Of a stretch of 28,500 nt of DNA, positions 1-22,224 are shown in pieces (position 1 is the first letter of the stretch; each line of letters begins with the position of its first letter). The position numbers and the translations under genes are program-made. Source of the DNA: Mesostigma viride. Its lineage: Eukaryota > Streptophyta > Mesostigmatophyceae > Mesostigmatales > Mesostigmataceae. The notes beneath the pieces were generated by a model, which saw only the letters and a program-made list of their open reading frames with translations, did no database searches and was not told the origin of the DNA. Location: the NCBI GenBank assembly GCA_009746045.1, contig RPFO01000188.1, positions 754,516 through 783,015 on the forward strand, given 5' to 3'.

Positions 1-471
1 CGTCGAAAATGATATCTGGTGCAAGGAGATAACTATTACCAACCAGCTCGTGCTGTGAACGCTGGATTATAGTACGCTACTACGGGGGCACATTTTCAAC
101 GCGTTGCGACACGGTTATCTTCGTTGGGAGGATAAGTTCTAGTAGAAAGCATCCAAATTTGTCACGAGCATGCACGGGATAGCACACAAGAGCGTGTAGT
201 TGCCAAGGCAAAACGCCACATGGACATCCAAAAGTGCCGTCGCTAACGTTCCGAGGATGGTGCAGTGCACTCGAGAACGCATGCAGGCGCATAGCTCGGA
301 AGGAGCACTGGGCTGAGAGGCATTGCCAAGCGCTGACAAAAGGTACCGACGTCATCCCACGTCCTACCAGCAGCCACGCGGTGCCAACTTTTGGAAAACC
401 CACATTTTTCGCTCCACGCTACAATCGGCTCTCTCCTCTCCCGTCGGTAGATGTCGTAGCCTCGCCCCAGC
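1..471. other. Upstream region of the kinesin gene; no gene seen
   Basis: I see no convincing gene here. The open frames on both strands are short and resemble no family I recognise. The last ~60 bases before the ATG at 472 are pyrimidine-rich and probably form the 5' UTR of the kinesin gene. No clear TATA box was found. Confidence 0.4.
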
Positions 472-13353
<12,882 letters not shown>

Positions 13354-13549
13354 GACGGAACTTTGTGGACACCTTGGCCAGCACTCTGTGAACTGGCTTC
13401 CTGATGTCTGCTGTGGATAGTTTTCTTCTCACTTTGCCCCTTACGAGTTCGGGAAAGCCGATGAAATCCGCACACCTTAAGCACTCTGGTGCCATTTCCT
13501 ATACATACTTTATAATCCATTCACTCTAGCACTGAGTGCTTACACGATT
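13354..13549 (+). other. Probable 3' UTR of the kinesin gene
   Basis: About 196 bp separate the TAA of the kinesin from the left end of the transposable element cluster. This probably holds the 3' UTR and the poly(A) site. No certain polyadenylation signal was identified and no other gene is seen. Confidence 0.5.
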
Positions 13550-14486
13550 AAGGGGACATGACACCCGGGACTTTTTTGGCGCCAAAAAAGTCGGGACGGT
13601 ACCGACGGACCGTGAAATTGTGGTGCACAGTGCGCGCACCGTGTGGAGGTGGCCATGGCGACGTGCGTTCCGTTAAAATATGGCTAATCCGGCGGGCGAC
13701 AGGCGAAAAAATTAAGCCGATGGTTAAAAGTGATGTTCTATTATGATGTTTCATAGCCAGATCTGCACTATTTGCAAATTCACTGCCTTTGTTGGTACAG
13801 ATTTGCACGGGGGTCTCATCCAACAATTTGGCCGCGATGAATAATCTAGCATGCGTGCCTGCGACTGTAGAACTCGATATTCGTGGGTTATATTGATGAA
13901 GTAAGAGCCGTTTAGTAACGGACACCATGAAAATAACCTAAGCGTCTTCGATCTGCGGTCATTTCCTGTCATTTCTAAAATGATTTCGTTCAGGCCTGCG
14001 CGATCCATGGCTGGCTGGCTTTTCTTGCGCGCCTGGGTAGGAAATAATGCCGGCCGTGGTACGTTGAATTGCCGCATGTCACCGCCCAGTCTGTTTGCGC
14101 CTGAACCTGGCATGAAACTTTTGGCGCCGTTTCTGGGTTCTTCTTGCTATGTTGTTCTCCACTTGTTGCAGTTGTGCTATCAGATTTTCCGCAGCTTTCA
14201 ATGGTTTTCCTTACGCTACGTATGCCATGCTTCCTAAAGCTACCCAGAATTGATCGGGCAGTTATCTGGCTTTGCTACGCTTCCTGTATGGAGGTTTTCA
14301 CACGGTAGACATTCTATATTGCGTAGTCAAGGACCCCAGCTGCCTGGAAGCGGCATCACCGTTGCAAGGAGCTGCCGAGCTCATAAACGCCTGTCATGGC
14401 TCTTCAGCCTGCTGGAAAACAAGGTTGTTGTATGGAAGGTGAGAATATGTGAGTTACTTATCACATCCCCACCTGTTTAGCCTCCA

Positions 14487-14905
14487 TTAAACATGGCTTG
14501 TACTTCCTAGATGACAGGGATCAGGTCGTTATGACTATGAAGGATGCACCTTTTAAATCCATAAGCGTCATGACATGGTGTTCCAAGGCTATGAGTGACT
14601 CCCGCAAGCGGTCATACCCACGTAAGCCAGCCATAATTTCAATGCACAAGTATACACATTTCCATCACCATTCATCTTCATCATCCTGAACGACTCGAAC
14701 ACGCGGACAAGATAACGGCAGGCTCGAGCTACCATGGTCCGGATTCTCCCGATTTCTGGCCTGCGCTGGTTGTCTCCTTGATACCTGCTCATAATCTGAT
14801 CAGGCACGCCGCAAAGGTGAAAACCATTTGCGTTCAGTGCCGGTCCGCGGAAAACGCGGAAAAACGCGATCTGCAAATGAATCCGACCGGAATCGAACTG
14901 GGGAC
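14487..14905. repeat. Direct repeat R, copy 1 (419 bp)
   Basis: This copy is identical, as far as I can read, to 16792-17210 (offset 2305). The last six bases (GGGGAC) also form the first bases of element B, so the unshared repeat is 413 bp. It contains the dispersed motif seen in intron 11 and, at its right end, a tRNA box-B-like sequence (minus strand, 14889-14899). A 63-codon + strand frame within it is not convincing. Confidence 0.93.
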
Positions 14906-16791
14906 GGTCCCGGCGCGAATATTTTGGCGCCGAAAAATTCGCGGTACCCGTCCGTACCGTGAAAAAGTGGTGCACGGGGCGCGCACCCCTACCGGAGCTG
15001 GCCATGGCGACGTGCTTTCAGGCAGAGTAGAAAAAGATAGCTCGCGGAATGCAGAGAAACTGAGCGAATCTTAAAGACGATGAGTAAATGATACTACTTC
15101 GTAGCGGAGTTCGCGTTTTTTGCAGTGTCGATGATTTTATTGATGACCATCGCCACGGGGGTCCAATCTGATGTTTTCGTCGAGAGGAATAAATTAGAAT
15201 GCACGCTGGCGGCGGTGATTGTCAGGTTTTATGGGCTTTACCTAGCGTCAAGGATGCGTTTAAATCGTTATTGGTAAAGCTTTAAAAAATTTGCTGGGTT
15301 TCGGCAAGATTTCCGTCATGATCGGTAAGACACTCTCCAGGCTCGCGGGATGCGCGTCTTATTATTCCATGGAAGGTTGTTCTTTCTTGCGCCGCTGGGC
15401 GAAGGACAATTCCGGTAATGGTACGATCGTGTGATCAACGTGACCCTATGAATGTTTCGCTTCCTTTATGGGTTATCAACGCAAGTTTTCGGCTTCTTTC
15501 CGTGCAGTTAGCGCCAGGTATAATGCCATTCCGTGCTGCGCATCGCCAGATTCCTGGCACCTTTCAGTGGTTTTTATGTACGTTGCATGGCTGGGATGTG
15601 TCAAAGCGTGACCGTGGCATATCGTCAAGTTGTCAGGGATTTGCTGAGTGGTTTCTTGGAAGGAGATTGCTAACAGCACTCAGTTTTGTGTGAATATTGA
15701 CGCGGCCTTTCTTAGCAGAGGCTTCATTGTGGTTAGAGGCTCACAAGCTTGAGTTTGTTTCTTGGCAACAATTGCGCTGGAAAGAAAGGTGGCAGTGGTT
15801 TTTCTGAGGGGCATACTGCATGGGTGGAACTGCACGTAGGTAGGGGTTATCGTTGTCTTGTTGGCCTTTCTCCCACTAAAATGGGAGACCCCTAATTCAT
15901 ATGCTAGCAAGGCAAGGTAACCATGGTAAGAAGCCTTGGCAAGCAGCATGTATGATAATTCTGCTTTCTCTGTGGACTGTCTGTTGTTACCCTTGTTGGG
16001 CAATAAGTGGATATGGCTTTCTAGGGTGTGTTTGAGCTTGGTTTTGGGATGATGCCCACACCATGAACCTGGAATATGCTTTAGAAGTGTTGGCTAGGCA
16101 TGTAGAGCTACCTGCCTCATTGTTGTGCACACACGCAACAGGTTGCCCGTGTCGAGGTAAGGCAAGGGCACATGACGTGCCCAGCCACCTCCTTGTACAT
16201 TGTGGTCGAATTGGGCATGGTCAGGAGCCTTTTGGATGGCATAGGAAGTGTTAGTGTGCCTTAATACTCACTAATGCCTTCCTTAGCGTCTGCACAGGTG
16301 GCCAACTGCCAAAATTAATAACTGCTACAGCTGAGCTCAGAATGCCACCAAACTTTGACAGTGCCTTCTATGGTCATGACAGAATTTGACTTGTGCTTTT
16401 CAGGCCTAATTGATGTGTTATGAGTGTGTATGGGGACGCCCCGCCTAAAAAAGCGTATTTTTGGCCCAAAAATTAATAACTCAAAGGGATGTGCTGATTT
16501 TGTTGATCCAATTAGGTAGAAACAATGTCCCATGACATTTTTATATGGGTTGTGCTTTTTTCATGCAACTGGTTCTCCCACTGTTCTGGGCAAGATGTGC
16601 CCCGGACAGCGTTTTTTTCTATTTTTAGCTCATAGCCGGTGTATGGCTGGGGGTAGTACCCCCAACAAGTGGTGGTATGCATGCCCAAACATCATGTTTA
16701 TGGTCCCCAAACATCATTCAGTGGTTGTCAGTTGCATTTCTGTAGTTATTAGGGGGGGTAAGTTTTGATATATTTCTATGGGACCCTCCCC
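14900..16791. mobile_element. Element B: non-autonomous TIR transposon, 1.9 kb
   Basis: The ends are GGGGACGGTCCC (14900-14911) and GGGACCCTCCCC (16780-16791), inverted with one mismatch. A 30-bp imperfect palindrome centred on GGCGCC (14914-14943) lies inside the left end. A GGGGG-TAGTA-CCCCC hairpin (16649-16663) lies near the right end. Both structures have counterparts at the same places in element A although the sequences differ. No long reading frame or transposase motif is present, so the copy is non-autonomous. It sits exactly between the two copies of repeat R. Confidence 0.65.
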
Positions 16792-17210
16792 TTAAACATG
16801 GCTTGTACTTCCTAGATGACAGGGATCAGGTCGTTATGACTATGAAGGATGCACCTTTTAAATCCATAAGCGTCATGACATGGTGTTCCAAGGCTATGAG
16901 TGACTCCCGCAAGCGGTCATACCCACGTAAGCCAGCCATAATTTCAATGCACAAGTATACACATTTCCATCACCATTCATCTTCATCATCCTGAACGACT
17001 CGAACACGCGGACAAGATAACGGCAGGCTCGAGCTACCATGGTCCGGATTCTCCCGATTTCTGGCCTGCGCTGGTTGTCTCCTTGATACCTGCTCATAAT
17101 CTGATCAGGCACGCCGCAAAGGTGAAAACCATTTGCGTTCAGTGCCGGTCCGCGGAAAACGCGGAAAAACGCGATCTGCAAATGAATCCGACCGGAATCG
17201 AACTGGGGAC
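16792..17210. repeat. Direct repeat R, copy 2 (419 bp)
   Basis: Second copy of the repeat flanking element B. It starts immediately after the right inverted repeat of B with TTAAACATGG. Unlike copy 1 it continues without a break into the tRNA-like sequence to its right, so copy 2 plus its right flank probably preserves the original arrangement. Absence of visible differences implies a recent duplication or gene conversion. Confidence 0.93.
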
Positions 17211-17275
17211 CTCTCGCACCAACTTTCGCTGACTATAGGACGGACGTCTCCGGATCCTATAGGGCATCGCCAACT
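17180..17275 (-). repeat. tRNA-like sequence, possible SINE head
   Basis: On the minus strand AGTTCGATTCC (17194-17204) matches the pol III box B consensus, preceded by GTCCCC as in tRNA T arms. Upstream are an 8-bp inverted repeat (CTATAGGA/TCCTATAG, 17233-17262) and GTTGGTGCGAG. The T stem does not pair properly and no good cloverleaf forms, so this is not a working tRNA. Together with the dispersed motif in repeat R it suggests a SINE read right to left. Confidence 0.4.
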
Positions 17276-17363
17276 TACACCTACAGTCATCCGCAAAAGT
17301 TCTCCTTACCGGGGAGTGATGCAAGCCTTTCGGATTTGGTACTAGATAAATCACTCGAGATCT

Positions 17364-17384
17364 GTGTGTAGGAGTACTACACAC
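17364..17384. repeat. Short perfect hairpin
   Basis: An 8-bp perfect inverted repeat (GTGTGTAG/CTACACAC) with a 5-base loop. Its role is unknown. It lies between the tRNA-like sequence and the PHD relic and may mark an end of a small inserted element. Confidence 0.45.
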
Positions 17385-17499
17385 GTGTCTGCACGCGAGA
17401 CTTGTTCAGCGTTCAGTCTGCTCATAATGGTTAAAGAGTTAGTGGTTGTTTTCTTCAAGCATCTAGCATTTGTTTTTCGTGGTTCTGCCCCATTTGCAG

Positions 17500-17826
17500 G
17501 GGGCAAGCTTTGGAATGTGCTCATGGTGTCGCCTCATGTCATGGTGCACCAAGCATGCAAGCTGGAGAAGGGGGATGGTGGGGATGACAGCAGCAGCAGT
17601 GGCACCAGCACGGGCAGCGGCATTGGTGATGCCCGGTGCATTAGATGCTTGGGGCGCGAGGACAAGAATCACAAACCCTTCCTGCTGTGTGAGGCAGGTG
17701 CAGGCGGGGAGGAGCATGGTGCCCACATGCTCTGCCTTGGCCTGACAAAGACTGAAACCATGCCGGTGGGTGCATGCCTGGTATTGCCCCAACTGCATGG
17801 GGGATGGCGATTCCGACGAGGGCTAA
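17500..17826 (+). pseudogene. Decayed PHD-finger exon
   Basis: After a plausible acceptor (TTTGCAG at 17493-17499) the frame reads GKLWNVLMVS..., a Ser/Gly-rich linker, then a PHD-like zinc finger: CIRC (17637-17648), FLLCEAG, then HMLCLGL. The closing WYCPNC (up to 17796) is present one frame over and is followed by a short acidic tail and a TAA at 17824-17826. The fourth Cys expected after FLLCEAG is also missing in frame. PHD fingers bind histone tails and also occur in proteins of some transposable elements. The location inside element A suggests a captured or element-encoded domain. Two disruptions argue for a dead copy or two sequence errors. Confidence 0.6.
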
Positions 17827-18016
17827 AGCCTTCCTGTGTGTTTTCAAGGTGGCAGGACAGTGCTTGTATTATTTGGCCATCATAAGACATGATGGTCCCG
17901 ACTTGCTTGGGTGGGTCATGTGCATGTGTGCCCCCTCATGCCATGTTGTACCAGGAACGCAGGGTGGCAGCTATAATATGATGTAACATGGCCATACTAG
18001 CTCAGAATGACCTGGG

Positions 18017-19676
18017 ATTTCATAGCAATTAATTAATTAATTAATTAGACTCGTGCTCCCGTTGGGGAGTCACGGAGCATTAACCCCGATGGATGGATGG
18101 ATGGATGGGTGCAAACATTCCTACCGGTCTAATCTATCTACATTGGCTACATACTACATCTATCTAACAGCATTCTAGCTACAACATCTATCTAGGCAGC
18201 CGCACGTTGCCCTAGGGGGAGCTATCTGGCGTGCCTCCCGCGGGATTGCACACGCGGGCGCTTCCCCACTGGGGGGGGCTCGTTGTCCTCTATGACCTGG
18301 GCCCACTTGGCCTTGTCCACGAGGATGTCCCAAAGCGCAGGCCAGAAAACCGAATCGAAGGCTTTGATGAAGTCCACCAGCACAAGGTGCAAAGGGGACT
18401 CACCAGGCTGAAGGCGTTGCAGTTCCTCCACCAGTCGGCGAGTAGCGAAGAGCGCCTGTACTGTGTTGCGACCTGAACGGAAGCCGTGCTGAGTCTCGCT
18501 GAGGTGACCGTCCAGGGCCGTGCGCAGGCGGTTCAGGATGAGCCGCATAAGAAGCTTGAGGGGGGCACTTTGAATGCACACCCCTCTGTAGTTGCCGGGG
18601 TCGGCAGGCGACCCCTTGTTCTTGTACAGCATCGTGCGAAAACTGTGTTGCCAGGCCGCTGGAGGTGGTTGCGACGACAGCAGAAGGCGTTTGCAGATGT
18701 CCCGGAAGAGCAGCATAACACCTGTGTCCTCGAATTCGGCTGCAAGTTTTACAACTGCGGCAGGAATCTCGTCAGAGCCGGTGGCTGCGTCATAACGCAG
18801 GCGCTGGACCGCCTCCGTGACCTCACGAGAGGTGAAAGGAGGCATGTCAGACGGGTCGCCAAGTGGGCCGACCAGCGGGGGGACTAGGTAGTCCGCCGCT
18901 GACCTAGGCGGGGCAGGGGGCCCAGCGGGGCCGGCCAGGGCGGCCGGGCGGGCGGCGGCGGCTGGGAGCAGGGGTGGGGGCGGCGCAGCTGTCCCCACGA
19001 CCTCGGCCGTGGCCGTGGCCCAGGTACGAAGCCGCTTGGCTGGGGCGCCAGGGACGTCGTGGCGGTGGGGCCGGCCGAGGCCGTCCGGGTGCCCGAGGCG
19101 CTTGTACCAGAACCAGGCCCCCAAGCCGTCGTGCTTCTGCTGGCAGCTGCGCAGGTCCTTGACCATCTGCTGAGCATCTGCCTTCTCAGCCTGCTCGTAG
19201 GCGGCCCTCAGAGCTGCTTGCAGCCCAGGTTTGGCGATCGGATCTCTGTTGCGGCGGAGCATCTGCCTGGCGGCGACCACTGTCGGTGCGTGACGGTGGA
19301 CAGCAAGCTGCCGGCGCGGAGGCAAGGTGGGAAGGGTGCGGGCCGCCAGGCGATACTTGGCTGCGACACCACGGAGGATCACTGAAATATCCCCCGGCGG
19401 CGGAATGGCGTGTAACTGCTGTCGGCTGCCCCGGGCGTCGAATACGGCCAGGAAATCGTCCCTGTGCGACATAGCGGCCTGTTCTTCTGCTGACATCTTG
19501 TCGGCATCCTTCAGCACAATCCGGAGCACCTTCAGATCTGGCTGAGGTGCCAGCTGTCGCGACGGTTTCACCCCAGGAAACCGCAATCTGATGCGAGCGA
19601 GCACGAGACGATGATCAGATTCCACCGTGCTGACAGAATTTTGCAGGACGCGAGCATCTACAACAATTTCATAGCA
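18017..19676 (-). mobile_element. Truncated non-LTR retrotransposon (LINE) with target-site duplication
   Basis: The insertion proper is 18028-19665, read right to left. It is flanked by an 11-bp direct repeat ATTTCATAGCA (18017-18027 and 19666-19676), a typical target-site duplication. Its 3' end is a short AATT repeat tail (18028-18047), followed inward by a (GATG)n stretch near 18090-18108 in the 3' UTR. The 5' end is cut inside the endonuclease domain, the usual outcome of target-primed reverse transcription. The empty site can be read through the flanks and lies in element A. Confidence 0.85.
18222..19665 (-). pseudogene. LINE endonuclease/reverse transcriptase ORF, 5'-truncated and internally deleted
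   Basis: The first residues (LQNSVSTVESDHRLV) are the last motif of an apurinic-type endonuclease, where SDH is catalytic. A basic linker follows, then reverse transcriptase motifs: a GSDEIPAAVVK segment, LYKNKGSPADPGNYRGV, THGFRSGRN-like QHGFRSGRNT, and motif A LVDFIKAFDSV with the first catalytic Asp. The frame then runs into unrelated KAKWAQVIEDNEPP and stops at 18222. Motif C (FADD-type) and the thumb are absent. The enzyme cannot be active. The reading frame is otherwise open for about 480 codons, so the copy is fairly young or the deleted form was itself mobilised in trans. Confidence 0.88.
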
Positions 19677-20285
19677 AGCTTCCTAACATCATCAATAAAT
19701 TAATGGCAGTTGTTTTGGCCCAGTTTGTGGTGGGCAAGGGTGTCTTTGTGGTGGTGTTTGAGCTCCAAACCACAAAAAGCGATCATTTTTTTTTCACATG
19801 ACCATATTTCAATGTGGGTAAATGTGGTCAGAATGAGCTGAAACTTTGGGGCTGTGTGATTGCAACCCTGGGCCAATTTTGAATATAAGATTTGACCCCA
19901 TTGCATGTCACTGTCTATGGTTTGATATATATATTTTTTAGGCACCAAAAAATACGTGTTTTGGGCTAAATTATTTCAATGTGTCTAAACATGCTTATTA
20001 TGACCTGCAAACTAGCTGGAATTGATGGCAAGGGTTCCAATTAGATGGGAATATATGAATTGGCCACATTGGGTTTGCCCATTGTCCTAGGGAAAATCGG
20101 CCAAAAATAGCGTCTTTTTCTATTTTTAGCACATAACTGTCACATGGTGGGGGGGAGTACCCCCCCAAGTGGTTGGAATTTTTTTTCATATTACTTTCAT
20201 ATGGTCCCCCATCATAACTGGATTTTTATCACATGCCTAGGTATGGTTTCCAGAAAAGTGCCCTTTTGGGGTGTCATGTCCCCTT

Positions 20286-20553
20286 CATTAAGTTCACAGC
20301 AGCTTTGGAACAGAGTGAGACAACTAGTATATTACTAGGCAAGTAGACCCGATAGGGGCCCTATTATTGGAGACTCTGTCTGGCTGCCTATTTGAAAGTC
20401 CGGCTGCTATCTAAATTCCCGTGCCCGTGGCTGCCGGTGCCTGGGCCCGTCGCCCGTGGCTAGTGGCGTTAAATTTCCATTTCGAAATCGTTCCGTCCCC
20501 TCCGTTGCTACGGCTTCGCAAGGTAACCCCCTATTTACTGCTTGTTTTGCTAT
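20286..20553. other. Boundary between element A and the virus-like block
   Basis: No gene is seen. The sequence GGGGCCCTATT (20355-20365) and its inverted partner AATAGGGCCC (20562-20571) lie about 200 bp apart and might mark an end of the right-hand element. The segment 20420-20465 is rich in GCCCGTGGC-like repeats. Confidence 0.35.
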
Positions 20554-22101
20554 TTAAATTGAATAGGGCCCACAGCCAGTATGGGCCGTCTTGTCCAGGA
20601 GGAGAGTGTACGTCGTCCCCGAACCAGAGTCCGGCGTCGTCTTTGTGATCGGGACCACGACAGGCGCCAGGCCCGTCCTAACGTACATACTTCACCTGGA
20701 ACCCGCTAGCATGGAAGCCGCTGATGGCCCTATTCCACGTAACCACCATCTGAAACCAGTTCGGTAGTCCGTCGCCCGACGGGTCTACAGCACGTCCAAT
20801 AACGTCTTGGAAGGACAAGGAAAGAGAGAGCGGAACAGTGTAATTAAACGTCGTGTTGTTCGCGGAACTCGCCTTCTCGTCCGCGTCCGTCGCCGCGCCC
20901 TCCTCGACGGCCACGTTCAGCGAGCCCTTCGGCACCTCCGTCGTGTCCAGGTCGAACTCCAGACAGAACTCTCTGGCCTTTCTCTGCGAGTACGTCTCCC
21001 GCCAGCCGTACACCAGCGTGTTCGAGTCCGAGACGGCCGTCCCCGCGATCACCCGCGCGTCCGTGTACCATATCGACCACCCCGCGACGCCCTGAGACAG
21101 TCGCAGCTGTCCGAATCCCATATAACTGTCGTTGGACGAGCCGATCAGCGCACCGTCCTTGTACACCTTGAAGGCGGACCCCTCGTTCGTTACGGCGAGG
21201 TGAAAGGGCGCAGAGTCAACCGTCGCGGTCGTCGTGAAGGCGTTGTTGCCGTCATAGAAACGCAAGTGGCCGTCGTTCGTCACCTTCACGTCCGCGAACC
21301 CGTACTCTATCAGGTTCTTGTCCCCCCCCGTGGAAGTGGACAGGTCCTGCTGGGGGATCACGAGCACCGACAGCGTGAATGTGCCGTACGGGAGGCCGCT
21401 CGTCATCGGGCTCAGCCCCTCGCCCACCTTCAACACGCCGCCCTCCACCACCAAAGGGTCCCCGTTTCCCGTGAAGGACTTTGCGGGCGTCCCCACGGTG
21501 CTCTCCGCGGACTCTGTGAACTCCCAGCGGTACGTGTCCGCCCCGCTGGAGAGCAGGGACAGCGGCACCAGCGAGTCGCCCAGGGGCCCCGCGAACACCC
21601 CGGTGAACAGCCCCCTCGTCAGGCACGGGCATTCGTCCCCCAGCTCGAACTTCCACCCTTTGGCGGATTCCGGGGCCTGCTGTCGGATCTTGATGCTGTC
21701 GGACGCGAATCCTGTGACGTCGCGCGGGAATGTGATGTCCGCTTTCATGTACTTCACCGCGCCCTGGTCCGGCGCGCGGGTGGACACCTGGATGGACGGC
21801 TGGTAGGGCGTCGCTTGGAGGAAGTCCACCGTCACCCATGTGTCCGCGTTCGTGTCTCCTGCGGCGTCGAGGACACCTGCGGGGAGGTACAGTGTGATTG
21901 TACCGGCCGCGACGGTCGGCTCACGCCGCTCTTGTCGATCGTTATGTCGTAGACGCTCGCGGAGACCGGAGCGACGCTCACGACGGGCAAATGCGTGATG
22001 TCAGACGTGGTCCCGCTTGTCAAGGTCGCTCGAAACAGGTCGGCGGTCACGCCTGATACGTCTCGTGAAAGCGTCACGCGTATGGTAAGAGTGCTGGACA
22101 T
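20554..22101 (-). pseudogene. Beta-sandwich protein with LamG-like domain, broken by two frameshifts
   Basis: This is the last gene of the minus-strand block. It begins at the ATG at 22101 (MSSTLTIRVTLSRDVSG), about 17 bases after a TATATATA motif. The frame shifts between about 21935 and 21915; the continuation reads EPTVAAGTITLYLPAG and runs to a TAG at 20678. The segment 21535-21030 resembles a LamG/concanavalin A-like domain (PFHLAVTNEGSAFKVYKDGA is typical). Near the end RAISGFHASGFQV resembles the strand pattern of bacterial-type Ig-like domains. Beyond the TAG another frame continues the same fold (VVVPITKTTPDSGSG, TYTLLLD) to a TAA at 20554, so the stop is probably a further frameshift. 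Likely a surface, adhesion or fibre protein; no signal peptide or membrane segment seen. Confidence 0.65.
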
Positions 22102-22118
22102 GGTACAGATGCCTCCTG

Positions 22119-22131
22119 TATATATAAGATG
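22119..22131 (-). promoter_or_regulatory. TATA-like motif upstream of the LamG protein gene
   Basis: On the minus strand CATCTTATATATA ends 17 bases before the ATG at 22101. The identical 13-mer occurs at 22211-22223, directly after the stop codon of the preceding gene. One could be a promoter and the other part of an end signal, or both may be promoter copies. Confidence 0.45.
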
Positions 22132-22210
22132 GCTCTGTATATAGGTTTATAGCTGGGCGTTTGCTTTGGTTTGAGTGATTTCACTCTGCTGTAAGTAATT
22201 ATATTTTTAA

Positions 22211-22223
22211 TATATATAAGATG
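22211..22223 (-). promoter_or_regulatory. Second copy of the CATCTTATATATA motif
   Basis: It lies 1 base beyond the TAA of the giant beta-sandwich gene and is followed by an AT-rich stretch (TTAAAAATATAATTA). Repetition of a 13-base motif within about 90 bp, in the only intergenic gap of the block, suggests a regulatory role. Confidence 0.4.
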
Positions 22224-22224
22224 T

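Larger units (their letters stand above)
13550..20285. mobile_element. Element A: outer TIR-bounded transposon, nested and decayed
   Basis: The left end AAGGGGACATGACACCC (13550-13566) and the right end (20269-20285) are perfect 17-bp inverted copies. The left ~700 bp resembles 14900-15640 and the right ~500 bp (about 19690-20285) resembles 16304-16791. These are the same two ends found in the smaller relative, element B. A perfect 24-bp palindrome (13569-13592) lies just inside the left end. A 7-bp G/C hairpin with an AGTA loop (20149-20166) lies near the right end. Without B, one direct-repeat copy and the LINE, A would be about 2.8 kb. No transposase is recognisable; a PHD-finger relic lies inside. 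No clear target-site duplication is seen, so pairing of the two ends rests on TIR identity and on the comparison with B. Confidence 0.6.

Noticed and set aside
80-403. 107-codon minus frame and 134-codon minus frame upstream of the kinesin
   Set aside because: No recognisable domain, overlapping frames on both strands, and probable overlap with the kinesin promoter and 5' UTR.
13548-14113. Two overlapping minus frames (126 and 120 codons) at the left end of element A
   Set aside because: Comparison with the matching part of element B shows changes spread over all codon positions, so coding selection is not supported.
14487-17210. LTR retrotransposon with R as its LTRs
   Set aside because: R lacks TG...CA ends, no gag/pol, primer binding site or polypurine tract is visible, and the inner segment has its own inverted repeats matching element A.
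17180-17275. Functional tRNA gene on the minus strand
   Set aside because: Box B is good but the T stem does not pair and no acceptor stem or anticodon arm can be folded.
20807-21952. 381-codon + strand open frame
   Set aside because: Shadow of the minus-strand LamG protein; low-complexity Arg/Val-rich translation with no domain.
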